Below, piece by piece: positions 35,801 through 49,302 of a stretch of DNA of 64,000 bases (its first letter is position 1; each line of letters starts with the position of its first letter). A program made the translations under genes and the position numbers. Origin of the DNA: Pempheris klunzingeri (lineage: Eukaryota; Chordata; Actinopteri; Acropomatiformes; Pempheridae); NCBI RefSeq assembly GCF_042242105.1, contig NC_092025.1, positions 15,705,656 through 15,769,655 on the forward strand, written 5' to 3'. A model generated the notes under the pieces. The model was not told the DNA's origin. It searched no databases and saw nothing but the letters and a program-made list of their open reading frames with translations.

Positions 35801-38800
35801 GTCTCGCTTTGGTTGAGTATTTATTTGCCTCTAATGTGTCCAGTTTGGTATAATCTTGCATAGCCTGACCTCTGTCCCATCAAAGTTATGGAAGTCTTGG
35901 GAAAATCTTGTCCAAACAATGGGGATGTCAAGACCTTTGGAAAACTTGAGACGGCCATGAGATTCGCTGAGTTTGGAAAAAGCACTGCTGGAGAGTTTGT
36001 GTTTTAGGTGTCCTTTAACAAGCTCTGCCCTTAGTTTAATTTGATTTTTTTTTAAGTATAGCGACAACCAACTGTGTCTTATCTAAACATTTGTATTCTT
36101 GAATTTCCTCCGACCTTTGTGACTTAAGCAAGATGGAGCTCTGGCTGCATGAGATGAATGGTGTTATGTTGCCAGAAGGGAATGCAGCATAACAAGGACA
36201 TTGCAATCGTTTTTTTTTTTTCAAAAGCACTTCAACCTTTAGTTTCAGCTCTGAAATATCCTTTTCTGTCTTCAGCCCAGGCCACCCTACCCTTGATGTT
36301 ACCCAGAAGCCCTCCTCACTTCCTTCCAGTGGACAAACCTTTTATGAGGGCTCTGCTGCCAGTCAGCCAAATAAACCCAAACTTGCTCTAACCAGTCTGG
36401 CTGACCATCCTCATCGTAAATCTCATTCAGGGTCTAAGCAAGAGGAAGAAATCAGTTGCACAACTAGGGCCAAACCTGCTTCCCAACATAGTGGGGCACA
36501 ACAGCCGTTAAAAGAACAGAGAGATGATGTTGTCACAAAAACTGGTCACGGTCTGGAGGCAGCAGTCAATGAGGAGCGAGAGCTTGTTCAGTCGTCCGTG
36601 GTGCCTTGGCCTCTTCCTCCAAGCGCAAACACCTCCAGCATACACGCTGACACCAAACACACCAAGATGCACAGCGACACACAGATCAGTGAGATAAATG
36701 TCGATACAAAAATGGCAGAAATAGCTGCAGATTTGCACAAGAGTCTTGAAATGAGGGATGATGGCGACACGAGGCGCAAGCACACACATATCGCAAAGAG
36801 TGACAGTCCACACAGCCTTCACACACCACCACACACTCCTGGTCTTGACCACCTCACCAAAGACCAACAGCTCCAAGAGGAGGAGCAGTTCTTATTGGCT
36901 AAGATTCACCTGATGACAGGTGACACATCCCCAGTCTCTGGTCCTCGCAGTATGAAGCGCCTTATCCCTGACCCCTGTGATATTGACAGTGACACTACAG
37001 AGCTTGATGATCACCATCAGCACTTGATTATTCCCTGCACTGATACTCTGCAGGAAATATCACTCACTGAGGCAGAAGAGCCACTGGCCCATGAGCTGGG
37101 GCAAAATCAAGGAGAGGAGGATGTGTAAGTCAGCATGGGCTGCCAACCTGTGCTGCTCTATAAAATGACATGCCACTGAAGCATTGTTTATGTTTTGTAT
37201 GTATGTAGACTTCAGACTTCAGACTTGAATTCCAGACAGACTTTGGACACAAAAATGAGAACTTGACACTAGCATTTAGCTCAAAGTAAAGACTCACAGA
37301 GCCTCTGGCATGACTTGTACTCTTATTTACATACGTAGCCGACATTGAGGCCTGTTGCTTTGAAGTTTTATGTCATGTCAAATCTTAAGAGCATCAACAT
37401 GCTGAAATGCAAAATGCTAATGCAAACATTTGCAAATTAGCACTAAATGCAAAGTACAGCTGAGGCTGATGGGAATGTTGTTAGTTTTTGCAACATTGAA
37501 ATTTGGTCAGATATTGGACCAATTAAAAATTTGTCCCGATGACGGTGTTAGATGAAAAGTGAATGGGTAATGAAAATTATCAGTTCTTCCATGATGTCTG
37601 TACCGAATTTCATGGCAATCCATCCAACACTTGTTTCTCTTAAAAACCACAAATGTGAACCTCATGGTGGCGAAAGAGGAAAAGTCAGGGGAACTGGAAC
37701 TTGAAAGTAATGAGGATACATCTTCTGGGGACCATGTCTGAAATTAATTCTATGGCAATCGATCCAATAGTTGTCAGGACATTAAAAAAACAAAAATATC
37801 AACATCATGGTGGTGCTAGTGATGGTTATGGACTGACTGACTGACTGACTGACAGCCAAACTGACATCCACTGACCCATGCAACCAGAAAGGCTTGAAAC
37901 TGTAGAAACAGCTTAGAAGGCAAAATCTTCAAATGCTGTATCATGTGTTGAGATCTAAATTTGACTTGTCTTGGCTTAATTGAGATTTGACTTGGACCCA
38001 AAAGACTTAAGACGCTCTGGCAGTATGTGTGTTTGTTTCCACCTGAGTGCATGAGAGGTGCTGTGTAGTTTCAGTAAATGCTGCCATGTTGGACCAAGTT
38101 CTGTGATAAAAAATTGACCAAACAGCATAGATCTATGTTGAGGCAACCATGCGCAAAATATAAGTTCCTGTTCTTGTGTGTGCTGTGTGTTTCCTGTTAT
38201 GCCTTCAAACATCAAGTCAGTGCTGCCGTCTGTTGTGTCACCAAGCTTGCATGTCTCCCGCTTGCATATACGAATCACTGCTGGCGATGCTGATACTAGG
38301 CTGCTTAGACGATCTCTTTTCTTCTATTAAACAAAGTCCATCTTTTCTATTGTTTATGTCCTGTCTCGATTAGGCTGAAAGGGCAACCAGCCGACCTCCC
38401 TGATGGTGGAGAGAAGAAACCGACATCACAGCTTAGAGACACACACACCAGTGGTAAACACACTGATACACACATCACTCCCCAGTACCTTGAGATGAAG
38501 ACTTCTCGACTTCCTACGTTACCTGAGGAAGAAACCTCTGACCTTAAGTCCCCTGATCCTGTTCCAGCGGTCAGAGAGGAGGCTGATGGGAAGGACGATG
38601 CAGCTGAGGTCAATATACTCAACATCGATAAATCACAGACACACACAAACACACCCACAACAAAAACTGAACTTCTTTCTCTGCATGCCTCCCTCCTCCT
38701 CGTCTCTCTTCCTCCTCCTCCAGGGTCTGGTGAACTCCAGCCAGTCACTGCTCCAGTGGTGTCAGAGCATCACAAGCGGGTACCGGGGCATAAAGATCAC

Positions 38801-41756
38801 CAACTTCAGCACATCGTGGAGAAATGGTCTGGCCTTCTGTGCCATCCTACATCACTTTCATCCAGATAAAATGTACGGCTGATTGCTTCCTTTTTCCATT
38901 TTATATAATTGTAGATTTAATCTTTTTAGGGCTTTGGGTGTTGTTTGGACAAAATAAGAATTTTGGACAAGTCCGTTTGTGTTCTGGGCATTTTTGTATT
39001 ATTTTCTGACCCAAACAATTATTTGATTCATCAAAAAAATAATTAGCAGATTAATTGATAACTCATTGGTTTCATCAGTTTAAATGTCTTAAAACCACTG
39101 TAAGTATGTTCTAATTATTTTCTGCCCTGCTTTTGTCCCTGTAGAGATTTTGACCAGTTGGCCTCTCAGGATATCAAGCTCAACAACAAGAAGGTAAGGA
39201 CAAGGCTCATTTTGGTCCATCTCATATTCAGAGCGATCAGCATAGTATAGTTACTACTTAATAAATAGGTCCAGAATTTCCAGGCTGGAGTACAGAAGGA
39301 TTTGTATTTCGTAATGTTTTCCTTATAATGTTACTTCTGTTATTCACCCATGTACTTTCTAATGGAGGCAGGTGATATGGTATTGACTCGTAGTCAGTGC
39401 TGTGTAAATAGTGAAATACAGAATCTTAGTAACACAATATTTTGAAACGGTTTTAACTGATGGTAAAATAGGGTTCAGATAGTATCAGGCACACAAAAGT
39501 ATGTTATCCCCCAGTTGTAGTCTACTTGTCAGTGAACCTTTTTTGACACGATTCGTTTCTTTACTGATGACGTCTTTCTATTCTGACAACAATCAGGCGT
39601 TTGACGGATTTGAGGCGCTGGGCATCTCTCGTCTATTGGAGCCATCCGACATGGTTCTCCTGTCCGTCCCTGACAGACTCATAGTCATGACCTACCTCAG
39701 CCAGATCCGTTCGCACTTCACCAATCAGGAGCTGAGCGTGCTGCAGATTGAGCAAAACAGCAGCCAGTCCAGCTACGGCCTCGCCCCCTCTGGTCCCGTT
39801 CCCACTAACGTTGATGCTGCAGCTTTCTGCATGGCCAGACTGAACGAGGGAGTGAGCCTGGAGGAAGGGGGAAGCAGCACGTTGGTCGTCCCACCACCGA
39901 GGACCAAACGACTGATTAAAGGTGTCTGTCTTCAAAAATGTCAACTTTCTTCTACTTTTAATATTATGTTTTTCATCATTATAACATCTGTCTTAAAGGC
40001 TAATTTTAGCCACAACACTTGTTTGGACCTTCTTGTGGGTTCCTCATAATAAATTTAGCCATCAAATCCATATTCCAAGGTAGTCAACCTTTCTACATAC
40101 AGCAAATCATGCTCGATTTCATGGAAATGTGTAAATAAAACACAAATAATCAAGCAGAAAAAAAGAATCAAGACAGAAATACAGAAAAGGGAGGAGGAGA
40201 GGGGAATCATTTGTGCGTTTCTAAGGAACTTAGGAATGTGAAGTAGCACAGTACCAGAGCAAGGATAAACAAATCACTAAATCAAGTTTACAGCACCTCA
40301 ATTAAGATTCTAGTAGGGTTCCTAAAGATACCAAATACGTGATGCTGAATTCAATGGAACTGTGTATAAAACGAGGCACAGCCAGAGTTTTCCATTTGAT
40401 GCCATAAACATGACACTTTGGATAGAATAGCTCTCATAACGTGTATTGTTCTAATTTTAAACCTCTTGAAAATTCCTGAAAGCATATTTTCACAATCAGC
40501 TTCTCTCCATGAGTGAAGGGGTCGTCCATGAACACATTTTATGCCAAAGCTACATGAGACAAGTCTGTCTGTGCTGTTTGGTCAGTGCTCTTCTCACTGG
40601 TTTGAGGGAGGTGGTATTCAGTTGGAAAAAGGTGATTCTGCCACATACTTTTTTGCACCGAACCAGATTAAGCAAAAGAACTGAATCCAAGTGTGATGAC
40701 AGTTTTCTGAGTTAATATTACTTTTAAATGTTATTTTTCCAGACTTTAACTTTGATTGTTGCTTATTTAGTCTTTCAGACTTCAAGGAAGGTTACTGAGG
40801 CAATTGTGTGGAATAATGAGGCTTAAGAGGTTAAATCCAACTTCTGACAGTTGTTCCCATCTGTTTTTAGCTGATGAGTCACTAACTCCGATCCCACCCC
40901 CGAGGTCGGTTAACAAGGCAGTTAAATCTGGACAGGCTCAGGTAACATTTTCTCTGTACTGTAACTGAATTTCATGTTAAATTGCAATATGAAGCTTTAA
41001 GTTGTAATTTGCCCCGTTGAAAAATTATTCCATACACTTTATTTCCTATATTTGTCATTTTATCGTTATTTTGTGTTGCTCTTGTCCAGGATGAAGACAC
41101 AAACTCTACAAAAGACATCCTTAAAAATACAGGTGGGTACCTGAAGCCTGAGCATTTCAGAGACAATACTCTTAACATTTAAAATATTTATTTGATTTCC
41201 CATCTTCTATATCTTTTACACAATTTGTCCTGTGTTTGTGTGTGCAGAGAGCGAAGCTGCGACCCAGCCTACCAAACAAGAAGAGGAAACAATGGTCAGT
41301 TATGTATTCCTCACTTATGTTTCTCCTCTTTACTTCTTGACTGATGGCTGCAAGAGGGCTTTAATCATATTTTCTTTTACCTTTTACAAAATTTGCTAAA
41401 TTCATTGAAAAGAAACCACTTCCAGGGCTCTGGACATTCTCCATTCACAGCTGGTATTTTCCATCTTTTTGATCACTCTCTAATCTTTTGACCTTCTTCT
41501 TCCTCTTTCTTTTGATCTCCTTTCCCCCCTTTCATTGTGGCTGTCTGCCATTGTCTTGTGTATGTTCATGTGTGTGTGTTTGCATGTATGTGTGTGTGTG
41601 TGTGTGTGTATGTATAATGGGACTTGTGGTCAGTGTCTGCAGGACACCAGCCAGTATGTGCTGAGTGAGCTGGCAGCGTTGGAGACGGAGCAAAAACACA
41701 TCGACAGCAGAGCTGCTGTGGTGGAGAGACGACTGCGAAGCCTCATGGAAACAGGT

Positions 41757-41795
<39 letters not shown>

Positions 41796-43469
41796 TACAT
41801 CATGGCCAACAGGTAATGAACAGATAGATAACAGAGGATAACTCAGGGAGCAGGAGTGAGAAAGTAGATTACGTAGCCTATATTTGTAGTTTTCTCTTCA
41901 AATTTTGCTTTGCATTCTTGTTTACATTTTTCATACCACTTCGACTGTACAGACAATTTATCTGTGTTGCTCATTGTTTCTTTTTATATTCATATAAGTC
42001 TATTATTTTTAGCCCAGCTGTTTGCCTATTTCTATTTGTCCCCTTGAACAAATTCCTTGTATGTGTACACATACTCAATAAAGCTGAGTCTGATTTTGAT
42101 GTGCAGCATCACTACAAATAAGATCTGCATCAACTGTCTGTTCAGTCACATTTTCTGTACCACTGGTCACCTTTCAGCAAGTCAGAAGTATCCTAATTTA
42201 TGACTTGAAGACTTTTTCAGATGTTAATGAAGATGTCCAAGAACCCATGAGGCCGCTGTATTTTGCACACCTGGTGATGATGAAGGTTTTCTGTCGATAC
42301 AGGGAGCGACCGTGATGAAGAGGAGAGACTGATCCAGGAGTGGTTCACTCTGGTGAACAAGAAGAACGCTCTGATTCGCAGACAGGACAACCTGGAGCTA
42401 CTGTATGACCTCTCACACACAGCATAAACAATACGCACATACGCACACACACTGTATTAGACACTTCTTTTTATTTGTGTGGTTATTGACTGCATGCACA
42501 GACAAGAAGAGCAGGATCTGGAGAGGAGATTTGAGCTTCTGAACCGAGAACTTCGGGTCATGATGGCTATAGAGGGTGAGTAAACAACAGTGGCGGAAGA
42601 AGTATTGAGATCATTTACTTAAGTTAAAGTACCAATACCACAATTATAGTAATACATTAAAACTGCATTTTATTGTTTTCACTGTGGCGGATCTAATATA
42701 AACTCTCACATACTGTTGGGTAGTTTAATCTATAAATTGTAGAGTTTATTGTATGTTTTGTTTGGAAAATGTCAATTCTAACGGTGAAATACAGTATATG
42801 TAGTGGAGTAGAAGAATAAAGTTGCTTAAAACATCTCATTGAGTACAATCTGCTGAATATTTGTACAGCACCTTTTGAATGAACAAAGGAACTCACAGAT
42901 GGACAATAAGACAGTAAAAATGCAAACAGTGCATTTAGTTACATTCCACCATTGGTAAACAATTAGCGATCCTTTTTGCTGTTCACCAGGAGCACCAGAA
43001 TAACAGATGGATGTTAAGTCTCTTGCTCTTTATTACTTTATTATTTCAACAAACTGTCCTTTCCTCACAGTACAGTGGTTTTATGAACCATTACAGTACC
43101 TAAAGTTGTGCCATTCGTCCCAGCAGACTGGCAGAAGTCGTCCACTCAGCAGCAGAGGGAGCAGCTGCTCCTCCAAGAGCTCGTGTCTTTGGTCAACCAA
43201 CGGGACGAGATCATCAGAGACATCGACGCAAAGGAGAGAGGGTGAGTATGAGTGCATGCGTAATTGTGTGAAAAAGACTAAACAAGTCACAGGGAACTAG
43301 CAAATACCTCATATAAAAGAGAAAGCATTGAAAAAACACTTTTATATACTATATATTTCATATTATTTGATTTGTCATGTTTAAACCTCCAGATTAATCC
43401 TTGTAATGTTGACTTGCATAAAGATAAACTATATTAACTGCCAGTATTTAATGCCAACACTACACTGTA

Positions 43470-43558
<89 letters not shown>

Positions 43559-43645
43559 GCACTGGAGGAAGATGAGCGTCTGGAGCGCGGTCTAGAGATG
43601 AGGAGGAGGAAATACGACAACAAAGATAAATGTGTCCTACAGTGA
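17884..43645 (+). CDS. ehbp1l1: EH domain-binding protein 1-like 1, very long form (about 2,793 codons, 32 coding exons)
   Basis: EHBP1-family proteins join Rab8/Rab10 and endocytic recycling or apical transport to actin. Exons: 17884-17987, 21359-21416, 21503-21598, 22386-22439, 22795-22973, 23211-23329, 23484-23573, 25011-25781, 26605-26670, 26790-26927, 27033-27284, 27404-27578, 28516-28857, 29021-30553, 31651-31932, 32086-32601, 32933-33037, 33788-35002, 35242-35271, 36276-37124, 38374-38608, 38724-38872, 39145-39193, 39597-39921, 40871-40941, 41090-41132, 41248-41294, 41643-41754, 42303-42402, 42502-42575, 43127-43241, 43558-43645. Every junction keeps phase and the sum is a multiple of three. 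The order is NT-C2, Pro/Ser-rich region, two charged coiled coils, CH domain, bMERB domain, CAAX box. Human EHBP1L1 is about 1,520 residues, so this form is much longer, mainly in the middle. The ends and CH region are sure. Exons 9, 17 and 19 are the weakest. EHBP1 itself is less likely, given linkage to fam89b. Confidence 0.9.
17988..21358 (+). other. ehbp1l1: ehbp1l1 intron 1
   Basis: This 3.4 kb intron runs between exon 1 (phase 2, splitting a Trp codon) and exon 2. No gene or clear mobile element was recognised. It holds (GT)n tracts at about 19409-19437 and 20776-20812, and mixed (CT)n/(CA)n DNA at about 21086-21155. Confidence 0.7.
21660..21790 (+). mobile_element. Short remnant of a Tc1/mariner-like transposase 3' end
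   Basis: Within ehbp1l1 intron 3, bases 21682-21738 read in one frame as [19 protein letters not shown]. This resembles the 'SPDLNPIENLWxxLK' block that carries the last catalytic acidic residue region of Tc1/mariner transposases. It is followed by a degraded continuation. No inverted repeats were seen, so this is a fragment. A different DDE family is possible. Confidence 0.5.
21795..22300. repeat. Interspersed-repeat-derived AT-rich DNA in ehbp1l1 intron 3
   Basis: The text 'ctttattaatccc' near 21810 and 'actttatattgtcatgta' near 21990 resembles the 3' tails of common fish non-LTR/SINE-like repeats. The rest is AT-rich and rich in 'tgtacat'-type words. Family and limits are uncertain. Confidence 0.35.
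24078..24700 (+). mobile_element. Degraded hAT-type MITE, relative of the copy at 42588
   Basis: The left end (cagtggtggaagaagtat, then a region rich in 'aaaagta') matches the left end of the element at 42588-42954. A region near 24600-24700 with 'agaagtac..aaagtagt..agaagtacctgaaaagtgtact' looks like its other arm. No clean right terminus or target-site duplication was found. It lies in ehbp1l1 intron 7. Confidence 0.55.
25011..27578 (+). other. ehbp1l1: ehbp1l1 Pro/Ser/Thr-rich exons 8-12
   Basis: Exon 8 (771 nt) and exons 9-12 encode a disordered-looking region very rich in Pro, Ser, Thr and Ala, with many PxxP words of the kind SH3 domains bind. In mammals a proline-rich part of EHBP1L1 binds the Bin1 SH3 domain; whether that site is here is inference. 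I saw no Asn-Pro-Phe (the EHD-binding motif) in these exons. Exons 8-11 begin and end in phase 1. Confidence 0.75.
27948..28180 (+). mobile_element. Truncated copy of the foldback MITE found at 49303
   Basis: Bases 27972-28065 (tagcataaagaccggaaac..., gctagcctggctctgtcc, ctctaaaactcac, ttaacaca) and the later 'ttaattagtgagcttt' at about 28164 align in the same order with 49385-49600. The long terminal arms are missing or reduced. It lies in ehbp1l1 intron 12. Confidence 0.7.
29021..30553 (+). other. ehbp1l1: ehbp1l1 exon 14: long charged coiled coil
   Basis: This 1,533-nt exon encodes about 385 residues (from about 29109 to 30270) made almost only of Glu, Lys, Arg, Leu and a few others. The order is E/K/R-rich heptad-like blocks such as [14 protein letters not shown], followed by a Pro/Ser-rich tail. 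It looks like a single long charged helix or coiled coil. The coding strand is almost all purine. The repetitive blocks near 29210-29310 are near-duplicates, so repeat number may vary between alleles. Confidence 0.85.
31085..31440. repeat. Interspersed-repeat-derived AT-rich DNA in ehbp1l1 intron 14
   Basis: It begins with 'attcaagattcaagaggtttattgt', close to the 'attcaagattctttattgtcat' start of a very common fish repeat, and continues into A-rich, 'ataaa'-rich sequence. Family and ends are uncertain. Confidence 0.45.
33788..35002 (+). other. ehbp1l1: ehbp1l1 exon 18: second charged coiled coil
   Basis: After a short N-terminal part ([18 protein letters not shown]), bases of about 34095-34500 encode about 135 residues of E/R/K-rich helix (blocks such as [15 protein letters not shown]). 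A mixed acidic tail ending [30 protein letters not shown] follows. Like exon 14, it begins and ends in phase 2. Confidence 0.85.
37390..37860 (+). repeat. Interspersed fish repeat with internal duplication
   Basis: It contains 'gaatttcatggcaatccatccaa' with 'cctcatggtggcg' at 37610-37672. A related second block, 'ctatggcaatcgatccaatagttgt' with 'catcatggtggtgct', lies at 37749-37816, and a (GACT)n run at about 37829-37852. The same family lies in the opposite orientation near 52860-53150. It is in ehbp1l1 intron 20. Confidence 0.6.
38724..39800 (+). other. ehbp1l1: ehbp1l1 calponin-homology (CH) domain, exons 22-24
   Basis: The translated core runs [80 protein letters not shown], then [20 protein letters not shown]. 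This is the single CH domain of the EHBP1 family and is the most conserved stretch of the gene. Exons are 38724-38872, 39145-39193 and the first part of 39597-39921. It is expected to contact actin or other partners. Confidence 0.95.
42588..42954 (+). mobile_element. Non-autonomous hAT-type MITE with perfect 8-bp target-site duplication
   Basis: The element begins cagtggcggaagaagtat and ends ttacattccaccattg. Reverse-complemented, the end reads caatggtggaatgtaa, so the two ends form imperfect inverted repeats. It is flanked on both sides by GTAAACAA (42580-42587 and 42955-42962). An 8-bp duplication is the hallmark of hAT transposition. It has no coding capacity. It lies in ehbp1l1 intron 30, starting 13 bases after the exon. 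Confidence 0.85.
43471..43551. repeat. (GT)n microsatellite directly before the last ehbp1l1 acceptor
   Basis: About 40 GT units run up to 'ttttcag' at 43551-43557, the acceptor of the final exon. Confidence 0.95.
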
Positions 43646-43739
43646 GAGGACACACACACACACACACACACACAGCTGAGCCTCTGATGCCTCTGGAAAT
43701 ATATATTTTTTTTATCTTGTTCACAATTTTTGCACACAA

Positions 43740-44649
43740 AATAAAAACAGGACTTTTGGGGCTCTGTCTTTTCCTGTTTTTTAGTGCCTTTACTTTTTCC
43801 GAGAGAACTGTTCATGTCCATTATGAGGAAACCTGCTGTCAAAGTTTCATTACTTTCAGTCTGTCTTAATGTTCACATATTTTTATTTATTTAAATGATG
43901 TGTCAGGCATCTATTGCACATATGGTGTTTAGTGTGTTTTTGTGTATATTCTTCTCTGAGTTTGTTCAGAGAAGTATTTGATCATTGGCTTTTTCTCATC
44001 TGTTTATAAAAAGAATTGGTTCCCCTTGTCACGACAAGAGTTTGCCACCATCTGTTAAGGCCGAAATGAGCCACGTTACCAACTTTTAGAGGCAAAAGTT
44101 TACACTTGCTTCAGGAGATTTGTTCTGCTTTGGTTACCTTCCGTCTTACATTTCTGTTTCAGGCATTTCCATCCTGAAAGTGAAAAACATTTGGTTCTAG
44201 TTATACAAGTTATAAAAATACCATGATGAGTCATGAGCTGGTCTCGAACATTGAGAGCACAGGGTTCAACTAAAGGATGACCCCCAACATCACATTTTGA
44301 TAAACGAGCATTTCCACTTATCACAACTCTTCGTTTTTTAGATATTAGATTTTGAAAGTGTTTTTCGTCATCAAACCTTGTGTGCATACAAAGGTTGCTC
44401 AAGGTGGTTTCCACCTTAAACCGTTATTTTAAGTTACACCCTTTCTGCCTTAAATCACCCATTATGTGTATGGTTATGATGTTCATGCTGTCTTCACAGA
44501 AATGAACCTGTTTCCTCATTTCTGTATCCCGACTACTGCATGCATGCTTTGTGAGGTGTGCTGATAAAGTGGTACTCTGTACTCTGTCTATATTTATGAG
44601 GTGAAGATTTGATGAATGATATTGTTGAATTTTTTTGAAGAAAAATAAA
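43740..44649 (+). terminator. ehbp1l1: ehbp1l1 polyadenylation signals (proximal 43740-43745, distal 44644-44649)
   Basis: AATAAA occurs about 95 bases after the stop codon and again about 1 kb further on, so short and long 3' UTRs are possible. Assignment is by motif and position only. Confidence 0.45.
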
Positions 44650-45113
44650 TATTGGTTGGTTGCTTTCATCGTTGGGTTTTGTAGATTTTTTTCACTGAGG
44701 CGACCTGTGAAACATAATGCTCCTGTAGCAAACACATGTTTTGTGAAGCTTATATTAATGATGTAACCAAATCCTAAACAAATACAGTCTGAAAATGTAT
44801 TGATTTTTTAAAAATGTATTATTTTTAGGAAGTAGTTTTTTGGTCTTTTGCCTGCAATTGTAGTATAACATGAAAAGTTCCTGTTATTTTGGTAGATATT
44901 TAAAACGTTAAAACCAAATACCTCTTTAATTAAATTCTCAGTGTTGACTGAGGCCAAAAATGCGGGTACCCACTGGAAAATATACAAATGTTTTCTAATG
45001 TGATTTAGTTACAGTATCAAATGACTAAAAGCGTCTGATTGAAAAAGTCACATTATTGTAAGAAAATATGAGCTTTCTTCTGACTTAAGTTTTCCACAAA
45101 TGGGATAATGTAA

Positions 45114-45153
<40 letters not shown>

Positions 45154-45360
45154 TGCATGCTTACGTGCGCATGTGTCCTCCCAGTAGAGTATTAGTGCTA
45201 ATCAGCTTGCCTCTGCAGCACGGATCTCCGCTTCACTTGGATCTACTAATCTGAGATGTCACACAGAACCAATCCAGGCCAAAACACGATGAACCTGTGA
45301 TCGCTGTGGCTCACCTGAGGAACCTCCCGTAACTCTGACTGCGAACCCTCTGGTTTGGTC
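44650..45360. other. ehbp1l1-rce1 intergenic region
   Basis: No gene was recognised. A (GT)n tract lies at about 45118-45151. The rce1 promoter should lie just before 45361, but no TATA box or other clear core element was seen. Confidence 0.6.
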
Positions 45361-48258
<2,898 letters not shown>

Positions 48259-48339
48259 ACTCAATGAAATTAAATATAGCCTGCTCCTGCTCTTAAAACT
48301 ATGGATTTACCATGGATTTCATTTTGTGCTGGGTTTTCA

Positions 48340-48345
48340 AATAAA
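48340..48345 (+). terminator. rce1: rce1 polyadenylation signal
   Basis: AATAAA lies 82 bases after the rce1 stop codon, just before the (GT)n tract at about 48390-48471. The assignment is positional. Confidence 0.55.
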
Positions 48346-48387
48346 AAAGTTTTTCAGATTGGGAGATTCAGAGATTAGGTATGCATT

Positions 48388-48472
<85 letters not shown>

Positions 48473-49302
48473 AGAAGGAGAGAACGATTCTAGCAGTTCA
48501 GACATTTCCTGCATGGTCGAAAAATATTTCCTACTGTATTGAAATACAACGCTGGTACAACTTTCACTGGCTGAGTTTGGTGTGTTTGGTGTGTGTGTGT
48601 GTGTGTGTGTGTATGTGTCGGAGAAAAACAGATGAACTGTGAAAGCGAACGATGGGAAAGGGAAGGCGGTGGAGGAGACAGCAGTAGACAAAGACACACA
48701 TGCAGACAGAAAGAGAAGACAGACAGAAACATCGACACAGACGCCAACGAACACATGAAGGGAACCAAAGTGCAGAGGGACAGCTATGTAAAGTCATATC
48801 ATTGGGACAAATAAGGCAATGAAAGCCAGAGTTGTTAGACAAAAAAAAATAGTTCCAGCCTGAAGTAACACCAGCAAGTCAACCAGAGAGGAGAAAAGAA
48901 GAGAGAAAAATAAAGGAGAAAATGGAAGTGGAGGATGGGGGGAAACTTTAGAGCGTCCCCAAGGAAATCTAGAATGTGGAGCGGCAGAGTTGAGGAGAGG
49001 AGATTTGGGGTGAGTGGAAATGGTGAAGGTTTAAGACTGAGAGGTGAAAGGTTGTGTCAGACAATAAAGATTTTTGAGACAGACTGATGAGCTAATTATA
49101 AAAACTTTGTTTCCAACTTAAACCAGCTGATACTATGTAAATTCATGTCGGGCCTATACTTCTGTAGATATACTATAGTTATCCATAATGAATTTCAGTT
49201 CACCTCATTTCCCTGCATTTGACGCATCCATACACTTAAGATGATATTTTGTTTTGTTAGTTTTAGACTTTGTTACAGGAAAAAAAACATCTTCAATAGT
49301 TA

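Larger units (their letters stand above)
41643..43645 (+). other. ehbp1l1: ehbp1l1 bMERB domain and C-terminal CAAX box, exons 28-32
   Basis: The sequence [69 protein letters not shown], and [19 protein letters not shown] matches the bivalent Mical/EHBP Rab-binding (bMERB) coiled-coil domain, which binds Rab8-family GTPases. The last residues are KDKCVLQ and then a stop at 43643-43645. CVLQ fits a CAAX prenylation box, with Gln at the last position favouring farnesylation by the usual rule. Confidence 0.93.

Noticed and set aside
37829-37852. (GACT)n run as a possible CRISPR-like or regulatory array
   Set aside because: It is a simple tetranucleotide repeat of about six units inside an interspersed repeat, with no spacers. 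No CRISPR array exists in this eukaryotic window.
41426-41453. Possible 28-nt exon in ehbp1l1 between exons 27 and 28
   Set aside because: It has acceptable splice letters, but 28 nt between two phase-0 ends would break the frame of the conserved bMERB domain.
48589-48814. 73-codon frame after rce1
   Set aside because: It begins in a (GT)n tract, has a charged low-complexity product and no splice or family support.
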